Shown here piece after piece: positions 1 to 6,588 of a DNA stretch of 6,770 bases. Source of the DNA: Epsilonproteobacteria bacterium 4484_65 (GTDB lineage Bacteria; Campylobacterota; Campylobacteria; Campylobacterales; Sulfurovaceae); the NCBI GenBank assembly GCA_002085305.1, contig NATJ01000052.1:1-6770 (forward strand), given 5' to 3'. Position 1 is the stretch's first letter. The number at the start of each line of letters is the position of its first letter. Made by a program: the position numbers and the translations under genes. The notes under the pieces are model-generated. The model did not search any database and was not told the DNA's origin. It saw only the letters and a list, made by a program, of their open reading frames with translations.

Positions 1-870
1 AAAGATGCAAATCCTGATCCTTGGGCTGATATTGATGCGATCATTGGTGTAGGTGATACAGTAACTGCTACAGTTTCTAACATCGAGCCTTATGGTGTAT
101 TTGTTGATCTTGGTGAAGATCTCGAAGCATTCCTTCATGTATCTGAGATCTCTTGGGATAAAAATGTTAAACACCCGAAAGATTACCTGGAAAACAATCA
201 AGAGATCAATGTTGAAGTGATTGAGATCGATAAAGAGGGTAGAAGACTTAGAGTAAGCCTTAAAAACCTTCTTCCTAAACCTATGGATGCATTTACAGCT
301 GAAAACAGAGTTGGTGATGTTGTAACTGGTACAGTAACATCAATCACTGATTTTGGTGCATTTGTAAGAGTTGGTGCTATAGAAGGTCTTCTTCATAATC
401 AAGAGATCTCTTGGGATAAGTCACAAAATGCAAAATCTGAACTCAAAGTGGGTGATGAAGTTGAAGTGAAGATCATCAAGATAGATAGAGATGCAGGAAA
501 AATTTCATTGAGTAAAAAAGCACTAGAGGCTTCACCTGTAAAAGCATTTGCAGAGACGCATAAAAATGGTGCTATCGTAACTGGTACAGTAAAAGATAAA
601 AAAGACTTTGGTGTATTTATTGCACTTGAAGAGAATGTTGATGCACTTATCAGAACAGAAGATCTTCACCCTCTTAAACTTGATGAGATCGAAAAAGGTC
701 AAGAGATTAAAGGTGTGATCAGCTTTATCGATGGTAACACTGATAGAATCAGAGTTTCTGTAAAAAGACTTGAGCGTCAAGAAGAGAGAGAAGCAATGGA
801 TCAACTTAACTTGGATCAGGATGACAGCATGACTTTAGGTGATGCATTTGGCGATAAATTTAAAAGATAA
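1..870 (+). CDS. rpsA: 30S ribosomal protein S1, C-terminal part (5' end outside window)
   Basis: The frame is open from base 1 and ends at a TAA, giving 289 visible residues. They contain three successive S1 (OB-fold) RNA-binding repeats at about residues 15-88, 103-178 and 188-256. The first two show the typical pattern of VGD.V.G.V, then FG.FV or YGVFV, then a glycine-rich turn, a hydrophobic strand and EISWDK. The third is more divergent. A short acidic, non-repeat tail ends in KFKR. Bacterial S1 binds mRNA on the 30S subunit and helps load leaders onto the ribosome. Full-length S1 usually carries six repeats, so these are probably the last three. Regular spacing and codon use fit a highly expressed gene. 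Other multi-S1 proteins are possible, but the repeat number, the tail and the following serA favour rpsA. The true start is upstream of the window. Confidence 0.93.
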   Translation, partial: KDANPDPWADIDAIIGVGDTVTATVSNIEPYGVFVDLGEDLEAFLHVSEISWDKNVKHPKDYLENNQEINVEVIEIDKEGRRLRVSLKNLLPKPMDAFTAENRVGDVVTGTVTSITDFGAFVRVGAIEGLLHNQEISWDKSQNAKSELKVGDEVEVKIIKIDRDAGKISLSKKALEASPVKAFAETHKNGAIVTGTVKDKKDFGVFIALEENVDALIRTEDLHPLKLDEIEKGQEIKGVISFIDGNTDRIRVSVKRLERQEEREAMDQLNLDQDDSMTLGDAFGDKFKR

Positions 871-881
871 GCTATTATAGG

Positions 882-969
882 ACGCTTTTAGAGCAAAGCT
901 CCAAAAACTGCGTTAACACTGAGTTGCCTTCAGCAGGCAGCTCATACGACTAGTCGTATTTTCTTCAGT
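882..969. repeat. cluster of inverted repeats between rpsA and serA
   Basis: Three structures lie almost end to end. First, 882-913 can fold as ACGC, TTTT and GAGC pairing with GCTC, AAAA and GCGT around an AAA loop, with one mismatch and a 3-nt bulge. Second, GAGTTGCC (921-928) pairs with GGCAGCTC (936-943) through one G-U pair, leaving a 7-nt loop. Third, 944-959 is a perfect 16-bp palindrome (ATACGACTAGTCGTAT). In addition, ACTGA at 918-922 can pair with TCAGT at 965-969, enclosing the second and third structures. No gene is evident here. The density of pairing suggests an interspersed palindromic element or a structured terminator region; I cannot confirm copy number elsewhere in the genome. 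Confidence 0.55.
944..966 (+). terminator. possible intrinsic terminator after rpsA
   Basis: The perfect palindrome at 944-959 can form a 6-bp stem, ATACGA/TCGTAT, with a CTAG loop, followed directly by a T-rich run (TTTTCTT, starting within the stem's last T). This is the right order for a rho-independent terminator of rpsA transcription. The stem is short and AT-rich, so termination would be weak, and the palindrome may have another role. Confidence 0.3.
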
Positions 970-1016
970 ACTTTAAAAAATTAAGTAAATAAAAAATTAC
1001 AAAAAAGGTTATTTAG

Positions 1017-2606
1017 ATGTCAAAAAAAACAATTGTTGTATGTGACCATATACACCAAACTGGATTAGACATTCTTGCTAATGATAGTGAAATAGAACTT
1101 ATAAATGCTGCAGATGAGCCTAAAGATAAGCTTGTCTCAGAGATTATTCCTCTAGCAGATGTTGCTATTACACGTTCTTCTACAGATGTAGATGATGCGT
1201 TTTTAGCTGCAGCTAAAAAAATCACAGCAGTTGTGCGTGCAGGTGTAGGGGTAGATAATGTAGATATTCCCGGTTCAAGTAAACAGGGTATTGTTATCAT
1301 GAATGTACCTACCGCGAACACTATTGCCGCTGTGGAACTTACTATGGCACACTTGCTTTCATGTGTAAGAAAATTTCCTTATGCGCATAACAACCTCAAG
1401 CTTGACCGTGTATGGAGAAGACAAGACTGGTATGGTACGGAGCTTAAAGATAAAAAGCTCGGGGTTATTGGTTTTGGTAATATCGGTTCAAAAGTAGGTA
1501 AAAGAGCAAAAGCATTTGAAATGGATGTACTTGCTTTTGACCCATACATTGATCCAAGTAAAGCAACAGATCTTGACGTCACTTATACAAAAAACTTTGA
1601 AGATATTTTAGCATGTGATATTATCACTATTCATACACCTAAAAACCAAGAGACTATCGGGATGATAGGTACTGAAGAGATCGCTAAGATGAAAGATGGC
1701 GTGATACTTATCAACTGTGCCAGAGGTGGTTTATATGATGAAGATGCACTTCTTGAAGGTTTGAAGTCTAAGAAGATCGCAATGGCAGGTATTGATGTAT
1801 TTAACAAAGAGCCGGCAATAGATCATCCTCTACTTGACCTTGATAATGTAACCGTTACACCACACCTTGGTGCCAATACTAAAGAATCACAACGTAACAT
1901 TGCGATCCAGGCAGCAGAAAATGCGATAGCAGCGGTTAAAGGTATTTCGTATCCAAATGCGCTTAATTTGCCTATTAAAGAGAATGAATTACCTGATTTT
2001 GTAAGACCATACCTTGAACTTATCCAAAAGATGGGTCATTTATCTGCACAAGTCACTAAAAGTGCTGTGAAGTCCATCAAAGTGATTGCAGAAGGACCTG
2101 TGGCTGAGTATAGTGAATCTATGGGAACATTTGCTACTGTAGGGGTACTTACGGAGTCTGTCGGAGACACTGTGAATTATGTGAATGCAGAATTTGTTGC
2201 TGAAGATCGAGGTATAGAGATATTGAAAGAAACGAAACCAAATACAAGCGGTTTTACCAATAAAGTAGCCATTAAACTTACTACAGCAGATAGTACTATT
2301 ACTATTGCCGGTACAGTATTTGATGATACTGTTCAACGTATTATTGAGATAGATGACTATACGTTAGATGTTGAACCAAAAGGAACAATGATCTTCTTTA
2401 GAAATAATGATACACCGGGTGTTATTGGTGATGTAGGTCATATCTTGGCTAGTAACGAATTAAATATTTCTGACTTTAGGCTAGGAAGAGACAATAAAAA
2501 ACAAGCATTGGCTATTGTGCGTGTAGATGGTCAAATCTCTAAAAAAGTGCTTGATGAACTTTCATCATTGGAAGCATGTATTAGTGTATCTTACGCGACA
2601 CTTTAA
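1017..2606 (+). CDS. serA: D-3-phosphoglycerate dehydrogenase
   Basis: This enzyme oxidises 3-phosphoglycerate to 3-phosphohydroxypyruvate with NAD+, the first step of serine biosynthesis in the cytoplasm. At 529 residues it matches the long form of the family. The Rossmann motif GFGNIG (152-157) is followed by D175, the usual acidic residue that binds the NAD ribose. The catalytic triad is visible as R236 (NCARGG), E265 (KEPA) and H283 (TPHLGA). The substrate-binding segment includes VRAGVGVDNVD (73-83). After the catalytic core come an allosteric substrate-binding (ASB) region at about 320-450 and an ACT domain at about 455-529 (FRNNDTPGVIGDVG). In this family the ACT domain often mediates serine feedback; that is inferred here. 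The ATG is preceded by AAAAAAGG with 8 nt spacing. The 146-nt gap from rpsA suggests separate or only partly shared transcription. No clear promoter was found in the AT-rich stretch before the start. Confidence 0.97.
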   Translation: MSKKTIVVCDHIHQTGLDILANDSEIELINAADEPKDKLVSEIIPLADVAITRSSTDVDDAFLAAAKKITAVVRAGVGVDNVDIPGSSKQGIVIMNVPTANTIAAVELTMAHLLSCVRKFPYAHNNLKLDRVWRRQDWYGTELKDKKLGVIGFGNIGSKVGKRAKAFEMDVLAFDPYIDPSKATDLDVTYTKNFEDILACDIITIHTPKNQETIGMIGTEEIAKMKDGVILINCARGGLYDEDALLEGLKSKKIAMAGIDVFNKEPAIDHPLLDLDNVTVTPHLGANTKESQRNIAIQAAENAIAAVKGISYPNALNLPIKENELPDFVRPYLELIQKMGHLSAQVTKSAVKSIKVIAEGPVAEYSESMGTFATVGVLTESVGDTVNYVNAEFVAEDRGIEILKETKPNTSGFTNKVAIKLTTADSTITIAGTVFDDTVQRIIEIDDYTLDVEPKGTMIFFRNNDTPGVIGDVGHILASNELNISDFRLGRDNKKQALAIVRVDGQISKKVLDELSSLEACISVSYATL

Positions 2607-2648
2607 GCTGTTTTTTTGTGGGTATTTATGCCCACGTTACGTGACACT
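2591..2648. repeat. 12-bp near-identical direct repeat spanning the serA stop
   Basis: TTACGCGACACT (2591-2602, the last codons of serA) recurs as TTACGTGACACT (2637-2648) with one mismatch. The 34 bp between the copies contain the serA stop codon, a T7 run and a stem-loop. It may be chance, a small local duplication, or the scar of an insertion at the end of serA. Confidence 0.4.
2618..2635. other. stem-loop just downstream of serA
   Basis: GTGGG (2618-2622) pairs with CCCAC (2631-2635), and the stem can extend by a T-G and an A-T pair to leave a TTTA loop. A run of seven T precedes the hairpin and no T run follows it, so it lacks the canonical order of a + strand intrinsic terminator. Read on the - strand it is followed by A, not T, so it is not a - strand terminator either. 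It might stabilise the 3' end of the serA mRNA or act as an atypical terminator. Confidence 0.45.
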
Positions 2649-2741
2649 ACCTTAAATATTCAAAATAATTGATACAAATAACTATTTTTAATCATTAAAT
2701 TAAATTCAATTAGATATAATCGCGATAATACTGCTGTAACA

Positions 2742-2770
2742 TAATGTAGTACTACATCTTGTGCTATAAT
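2742..2770 (+). promoter_or_regulatory. sigma-70-type promoter of the efflux operon
   Basis: A perfect -10 hexamer TATAAT lies at 2765-2770, preceded by TG one base away (TGC-TATAAT), the extended -10 arrangement. At 17-nt spacing the -35 position (2742-2747, TAATGT) is a poor match, which is common for epsilonproteobacterial promoters and is compensated by the extended -10. The expected transcription start near 2777 leaves a leader of about 22 nt that contains the AGGAG ribosome binding site at 2785-2789. A second TATAAT occurs at 2715-2720 without a clear -35 or TG extension and is weaker. Confidence 0.7.
2744..2757. promoter_or_regulatory. candidate operator palindrome in the promoter spacer
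   Basis: ATGTAGTACTACAT is a perfect 14-bp palindrome placed between the -35 and -10 positions of the efflux promoter. A repressor dimer bound there would block RNA polymerase. Many RND efflux operons are controlled in this way by TetR- or MarR-family repressors, and the outer TGTA...TACA half-sites resemble in style the inverted repeat I recall for the Campylobacter efflux repressor CmeR. No regulator gene lies in this window, so the binding protein is unknown. Confidence 0.5.
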
Positions 2771-2798
2771 AAATCTTTATATTTAGGAGTTTACTATC

Positions 2799-4178
2799 AT
2801 GTTTATCAAAAGATACTTTCTTTTATTGGCTATTGCATTGCCTCTTTTCGCAGGCGTAAAGCATTTAAGTCTTAATCATGCTATAAAAATGTTAAAGAAA
2901 GATAATTTAGAATTGAAAATATCGCGCTTTAATGAACAGATGAAGCAATATGAGGCAAAGGCAGCGGAAGGATTCCATTATGGTAAATTGGATCTGACCG
3001 TTGCGGGAATGAGATCTAATGATGCAGGGAATGTATTTGGGTTTAAACTGCAGAGTAGAGAAGCAACTTTTAATGATTTTGGTTTTGATCAATTTTTAGG
3101 ACAAATGGGAGGATTGCCAGGGAATGCTCCAGAGCTTTTAGCTACACAACCTGATAATCTTAACTATCCAGATACACGCAATCACTTTCAAACAAAGATT
3201 TCTTATATGCTTCCCATTTACACAGGGGGCAAACTCACTGAATATGGACATATTACAGACTCTCTTCACCGTATGAGTCAATTGGATACAAAAAAGCTTC
3301 TTAATGAGAAAATTTTCCAAACCAAAAAAGCATTTTATGATATCTCTTTGGTGGAAAACTATATTTATAATCTTTCTAAGATCATTCACAATATTGAACG
3401 CTTGAAGTCTATAGTAAAGAGCATGCAAAAAGAGGGTTATGCGCAAAATATAGATCTACTAGAGGTAGAAGCACGTAAGGCAGAAGCAGAAAGTATGTTT
3501 AATCAGGCAAAACTTAATAAAGACCTTGCCTATCAATTCCTCTCTTTTTTACTGAATACGGAAGTTAGTACTATTAAAAAAGTGAATGATATGGCACCTA
3601 TGCCTCGTGTAACTGCCAGAGAGGTAGAAGCAAACAATTTAGATATACAAAAGGCACTTTTGGGATTAGAAATTACAGAAATGGCAGTGAATGTTGAAAG
3701 ATCAAATTTTCTTCCTACGGTTGGAGGCTTTGCAGAATATGGCAGTGCTGATGATAAGCTTTGGAATGAATTTGCCGATAAGGATGCCTATACGGTTGGG
3801 GTTCAGGTTAAATGGAATTTGTTCAGCGGTGGAACTGATGATGCTAACTTGGAAAAAGCAAAAGTGAATCGTCTTAAAGTAAAAGACCAGGTAGCGTTGG
3901 CTAAAAGTGGTATTGCTTTACAAGTAAAAAAATTACAAACGGAAATTTTAAGCCAAAGTGCTGATGTAAAGAGTTATAAAAAGCAGTTACAGTTTGCCAG
4001 AAAAGTGTATGAGAATTACAGTGCACGTTACAAAGAGGGAATTGTTTCTATCTCTGATGTTTTGATCAAACAGTCCAAAGAGCTTGAAATGTTACTTAAG
4101 CTGTTGAGTGTTAAAAACAAACGTAATACAAAAATATTTGAATTGAACAGTATCTTAAATGCAGGAGGAAATGTATGA
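2799..4178 (+). CDS. TolC-family outer-membrane efflux channel
   Basis: This 459-residue protein is the probable outer-membrane exit duct of the tripartite pump. It begins with a Sec signal peptide: K4-R5, a hydrophobic core at 6-17, and likely cleavage after LPLFA (residue 18). The mature part shows the duplicated OEP architecture. Each half has long amphipathic helices (about 22-58 and 148-252, then 272-302 and 350-455) separated by beta-strand segments (about 62-145 and 304-344). SYMLPIYTGGK (135-145) and VKWNLFSGG (337-345) are the matching strand-turn motifs typical of the family, and YKEGIVSISDVL (411-422) matches the conserved late-helix motif. Length is normal. The ATG has AGGAG with 9-nt spacing, and the gene follows directly on an extended -10 promoter, so it is the first gene of the operon. 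Its stop overlaps the next start by 4 nt. The exported substrate cannot be deduced. Confidence 0.9.
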   Translation: MFIKRYFLLLAIALPLFAGVKHLSLNHAIKMLKKDNLELKISRFNEQMKQYEAKAAEGFHYGKLDLTVAGMRSNDAGNVFGFKLQSREATFNDFGFDQFLGQMGGLPGNAPELLATQPDNLNYPDTRNHFQTKISYMLPIYTGGKLTEYGHITDSLHRMSQLDTKKLLNEKIFQTKKAFYDISLVENYIYNLSKIIHNIERLKSIVKSMQKEGYAQNIDLLEVEARKAEAESMFNQAKLNKDLAYQFLSFLLNTEVSTIKKVNDMAPMPRVTAREVEANNLDIQKALLGLEITEMAVNVERSNFLPTVGGFAEYGSADDKLWNEFADKDAYTVGVQVKWNLFSGGTDDANLEKAKVNRLKVKDQVALAKSGIALQVKKLQTEILSQSADVKSYKKQLQFARKVYENYSARYKEGIVSISDVLIKQSKELEMLLKLLSVKNKRNTKIFELNSILNAGGNV

Positions 4179-4972
4179 GAAGAGTGATTACATTAGTGAT
4201 GATGGTTGTTATGGCGACAGCAGTAAATGCTGTAGAGATCAATCTAAGTGGATCAGTAGTTTCAGACAACCAAAAGATGATGACAAGCCGTTATATGGGT
4301 TATGTGAAAAACATGGCTGTCTCAGAAGGTGATATTGTTAAAAAAGGACAGTTGCTTTATGAAATAGATTCTAAAGAGATCGAATCTGCAGAGAGACAAG
4401 TTGATCTTGGTATTTCTCAAGCAAGACTGGCACTTCAAATGAATAAAAATCAATATAACAATGTACTTATGAACCTTTCAAGACACCAAAGACTCTATAA
4501 GAAAAAGATGGTTTCAAAGTATGAATTGGAGACTTTGGAACTTGCAGCAAAAAATCTTAAAGATATGGTGACGATATCCCAAAAGCAAGTGGAACAGGCA
4601 GAGGCGAAAAAAGAGGAAGTACTGAATCAGTATAATTATCTTAAAATTCATGCACCCAATGATGGTGTGATAGTAGCTAAAAAAGTGAATGAAGGAGAGA
4701 TGGCGATTCCTGGTATGCCGGCAGTTATTCTTACTGACTTGAGTCGTTTAAAAATTATTGCTGAAATTTCAGAAACACAGCTTAAGTATATTAATTTAGG
4801 TAAAGAAGTAAGTGTTGAAATTCCTTCACTTGGATTTATTACTATTGGTAAGATAAATTCCATCATACCTAGTTCTAACCCAATGACACACAAGTTTAAA
4901 ATAAAAATAAAATTCGATCTTAAAGGTCGTTCGGTCTATCCTGGTATGTATGCCAAAATCCTTATTAAGTAG
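4175..4972 (+). CDS. short periplasmic adaptor (membrane fusion protein) of RND efflux pump
   Basis: At 265 residues this HlyD/AcrA-type adaptor should bridge the inner-membrane RND pump and the TolC-like channel. A signal peptide (RR at 2-3, hydrophobic stretch, likely cleavage after VNA at 19) has no lipobox cysteine, so the mature protein should be soluble and periplasmic rather than a lipoprotein like AcrA. Domain order: first lipoyl half (about 37-66, with GYVKNMAVSEGDIVKKGQLL), alpha-helical coiled-coil hairpin (about 67-152, rich in K, E, Q and A), second lipoyl half (about 153-187, APNDGVIVAKKVNEGE), and beta-barrel (about 190-264, ending PGMYAKILIK). Typical RND adaptors are about 350-400 residues and continue into a membrane-proximal domain, which is absent here. 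The start is well supported: AGGAGG lies 6 nt upstream and the ATG overlaps the preceding TGA as ATGA, implying translational coupling to the channel gene. Confidence 0.88.
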   Translation: MRRVITLVMMVVMATAVNAVEINLSGSVVSDNQKMMTSRYMGYVKNMAVSEGDIVKKGQLLYEIDSKEIESAERQVDLGISQARLALQMNKNQYNNVLMNLSRHQRLYKKKMVSKYELETLELAAKNLKDMVTISQKQVEQAEAKKEEVLNQYNYLKIHAPNDGVIVAKKVNEGEMAIPGMPAVILTDLSRLKIIAEISETQLKYINLGKEVSVEIPSLGFITIGKINSIIPSSNPMTHKFKIKIKFDLKGRSVYPGMYAKILIK

Positions 4973-4977
4973 TGATT

Positions 4978-6588
4978 ATGTCAGATAAAAAAGAATATCA
5001 AGTTACAGATGTAGCAGGTAAGTTAGCAAAGGGCTTCTTGAACAACCCTTTAACTGCAGTTTTAGGTGCTTTTTTGCTTCTCATGGGTTATCTGGCACTT
5101 AATACTATGCCAAGAGAAGAGGATCCTCAGATCGCTATCTCCGGAGGTGCGGTTATCGTAGCGATGCCTGGTGCAACTCCTAAAGAGATAGAAAATGTTA
5201 TTGTAAAACCTTTGGAGAGAAAACTTCGAGAAGTAAGAGGGATAGAGCATGTCTATGGTATGTCTATGGATAATGTAGGTGTGGTAAATGTTATGTACTA
5301 TATTGGAGAAAACAGAGAGGACTCTAACCTCAAACTCTATGATAAAGTGATGCAAAATATGGATAAAATGCCAAAAGGTGTCATGCAACCATTGATCAAA
5401 CCTTTTGATATTGATATTGATATCCCTATTATTACTGTAGCGTTTTATCCTAAACCAGGTAGTGATCTGGGTGATGTTAAACTTTTTGAAATGGTACGAA
5501 AAGTACAACAGAAGATAAATGGTGTTGATGCCGTAGCAAAAACAACACTTAAAGGTGCACGTAAAGCACAGTACAACATTGAAGTAGATATGGGAAAACT
5601 TTCAGCCTATCACCTCTCTCTTGGTCAGATCATGCAGGCGGTTCAATCTGTTGCAGTTGATGTACCTAATGTAAAAGGAAGAACACGAGATAACAAACTT
5701 GTGGTCTTTGGTGTAACGAATGCCATAGAGAGTGTAGATGATGTGGGCTCTGTTATTGTAGCACAATATATGGGTTCACCTATTTATTTGAGAGATGTAG
5801 CAGAAGTAACAAGTGGCTTGGATATTCAAAATTTTCAAACAGCTAAAATACTACTTAAAGAAGATGCAAACAGTTCAAGCTTAAGTGAAGAAGCAAATCA
5901 AATCACCATGACAGTAGCTAAACTTGCTGGTACCAATGCAGTATTTGTTGCTGAAGATGTTGTGAAAGTTCTTAGAGAATATGAAGCTGAATTCTCTAAA
6001 GTGGGTGTTGGGTATCTAATAACCAGAAACTATGGTGAAAGAGCCAATGAAGCAGTAAATGAATTGATGCATCACCTTATCATTACCATTATTATTATTG
6101 CACTCATGCTTGTATTTGCTTTAGGTTGGAGAGAGTCTATTATCGTTACTTTCTCTGTTCCTGCTATCTTAGCAGTAACGCTTTTTACTGCATGGATGAC
6201 AGGTCAAACCATGAACAGGATCACGCTTTTTGCACTCTTGCTTTCCTTGGGACTGCTTGTGGATGCTGCGATTATTGTTATTGAAAATATTCATAGACAT
6301 CTGCATGCTCATGGTGTTGAAGATAAAGAGATGGGTGAACTTCTTATCGAGGCGACAGATGAGATCGGTGCACCAACCAATATCGCGACTTTGGCGATCA
6401 TCCTTACGATGGTACCGATGGCATTTGTAGGAGGGATGATGGGGTCATTTATGAAGCCTATCCCTTATAATGTACCTGTGGCATTGATCGCTTCACTCTT
6501 TGTAGCTTATATCTTTACACCTTATTTGAGTTTAAGACTATTGAAAAAACCAGAGCATAAGCATCATGATGATAAAGGAGGCAAATAA
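4978..6588 (+). CDS. RND efflux permease, N-terminal half (split gene)
   Basis: This is the first half of an AcrB-like inner-membrane RND transporter, 536 residues from the ATG (a GTG at 4972, overlapping the adaptor's TAG, would add two). Using ATG numbering, TM1 lies at about 25-44 and is followed by the hallmark MPREEDPQI. A large periplasmic porter region spans about 45-365 and includes PGATPKEIENVIVKPLE (64-80) and VAKLAGTN (313-320). TM2-TM6 lie at about 366-384, 386-406, 413-437, 467-487 and 498-521. TM4 carries LGLLVDAAIIVIEN, keeping one proton-relay aspartate (D429) where drug-type AcrB has two. The protein stops in the cytoplasm after TM6 with a His- and Lys-rich tail, about half the usual ~1000-1050 residues. 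The missing half follows at once as the next gene. No strong Shine-Dalgarno precedes this start (only AAG in TTAAGTAG), so translation probably depends on coupling to the adaptor gene. Confidence 0.9.
   Translation: MSDKKEYQVTDVAGKLAKGFLNNPLTAVLGAFLLLMGYLALNTMPREEDPQIAISGGAVIVAMPGATPKEIENVIVKPLERKLREVRGIEHVYGMSMDNVGVVNVMYYIGENREDSNLKLYDKVMQNMDKMPKGVMQPLIKPFDIDIDIPIITVAFYPKPGSDLGDVKLFEMVRKVQQKINGVDAVAKTTLKGARKAQYNIEVDMGKLSAYHLSLGQIMQAVQSVAVDVPNVKGRTRDNKLVVFGVTNAIESVDDVGSVIVAQYMGSPIYLRDVAEVTSGLDIQNFQTAKILLKEDANSSSLSEEANQITMTVAKLAGTNAVFVAEDVVKVLREYEAEFSKVGVGYLITRNYGERANEAVNELMHHLIITIIIIALMLVFALGWRESIIVTFSVPAILAVTLFTAWMTGQTMNRITLFALLLSLGLLVDAAIIVIENIHRHLHAHGVEDKEMGELLIEATDEIGAPTNIATLAIILTMVPMAFVGGMMGSFMKPIPYNVPVALIASLFVAYIFTPYLSLRLLKKPEHKHHDDKGGK
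6574..6581 (+). promoter_or_regulatory. strong ribosome binding site for the permease C-terminal half
   Basis: AAAGGAGG lies 6 nt before the ATG at 6588 and inside the last codons of the upstream gene (AAA GGA GGC, encoding KGG). Near-consensus pairing to 16S rRNA at good spacing, together with the TAATG stop/start overlap, fixes the start of the downstream gene and argues for independent initiation or reinitiation there. Confidence 0.75.

Noticed and set aside
1013..1321. 102-codon open frame on the - strand over the serA start
   Set aside because: Antisense to the conserved N-terminal domain of serA; low-complexity S/T/A-rich translation and no ribosome site.
2611..2635. T7 plus hairpin as a rho-independent terminator of serA
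   Set aside because: The T run precedes the stem instead of following it, and the opposite strand gives a stem followed by A, so neither orientation fits the canonical terminator.
2669..2700. TTGATA (2669-2674) as a -35 element for an upstream promoter
   Set aside because: No acceptable -10 hexamer lies 16-18 nt downstream; the region is AT-rich and such hexamers are expected by chance.
5405..5425. Short GATATT tandem repeat in the permease
   Set aside because: It encodes the alternating DIDIDI segment of a beta-strand in the porter domain; only about three units, explained by protein sequence.
5062..5508. 148-codon open frame on the - strand inside the permease gene
   Set aside because: It lies wholly antisense to well-conserved RND coding sequence, its product is rich in F, I, H and Y as expected for the complement of such a gene, and it has no recognisable domain or start signal.
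6230..6430. 66-codon + strand open frame within the permease
   Set aside because: It overlaps TM4-TM5 of the permease in another frame; its W/R/L-rich product is a typical out-of-frame shadow of membrane-helix codons.
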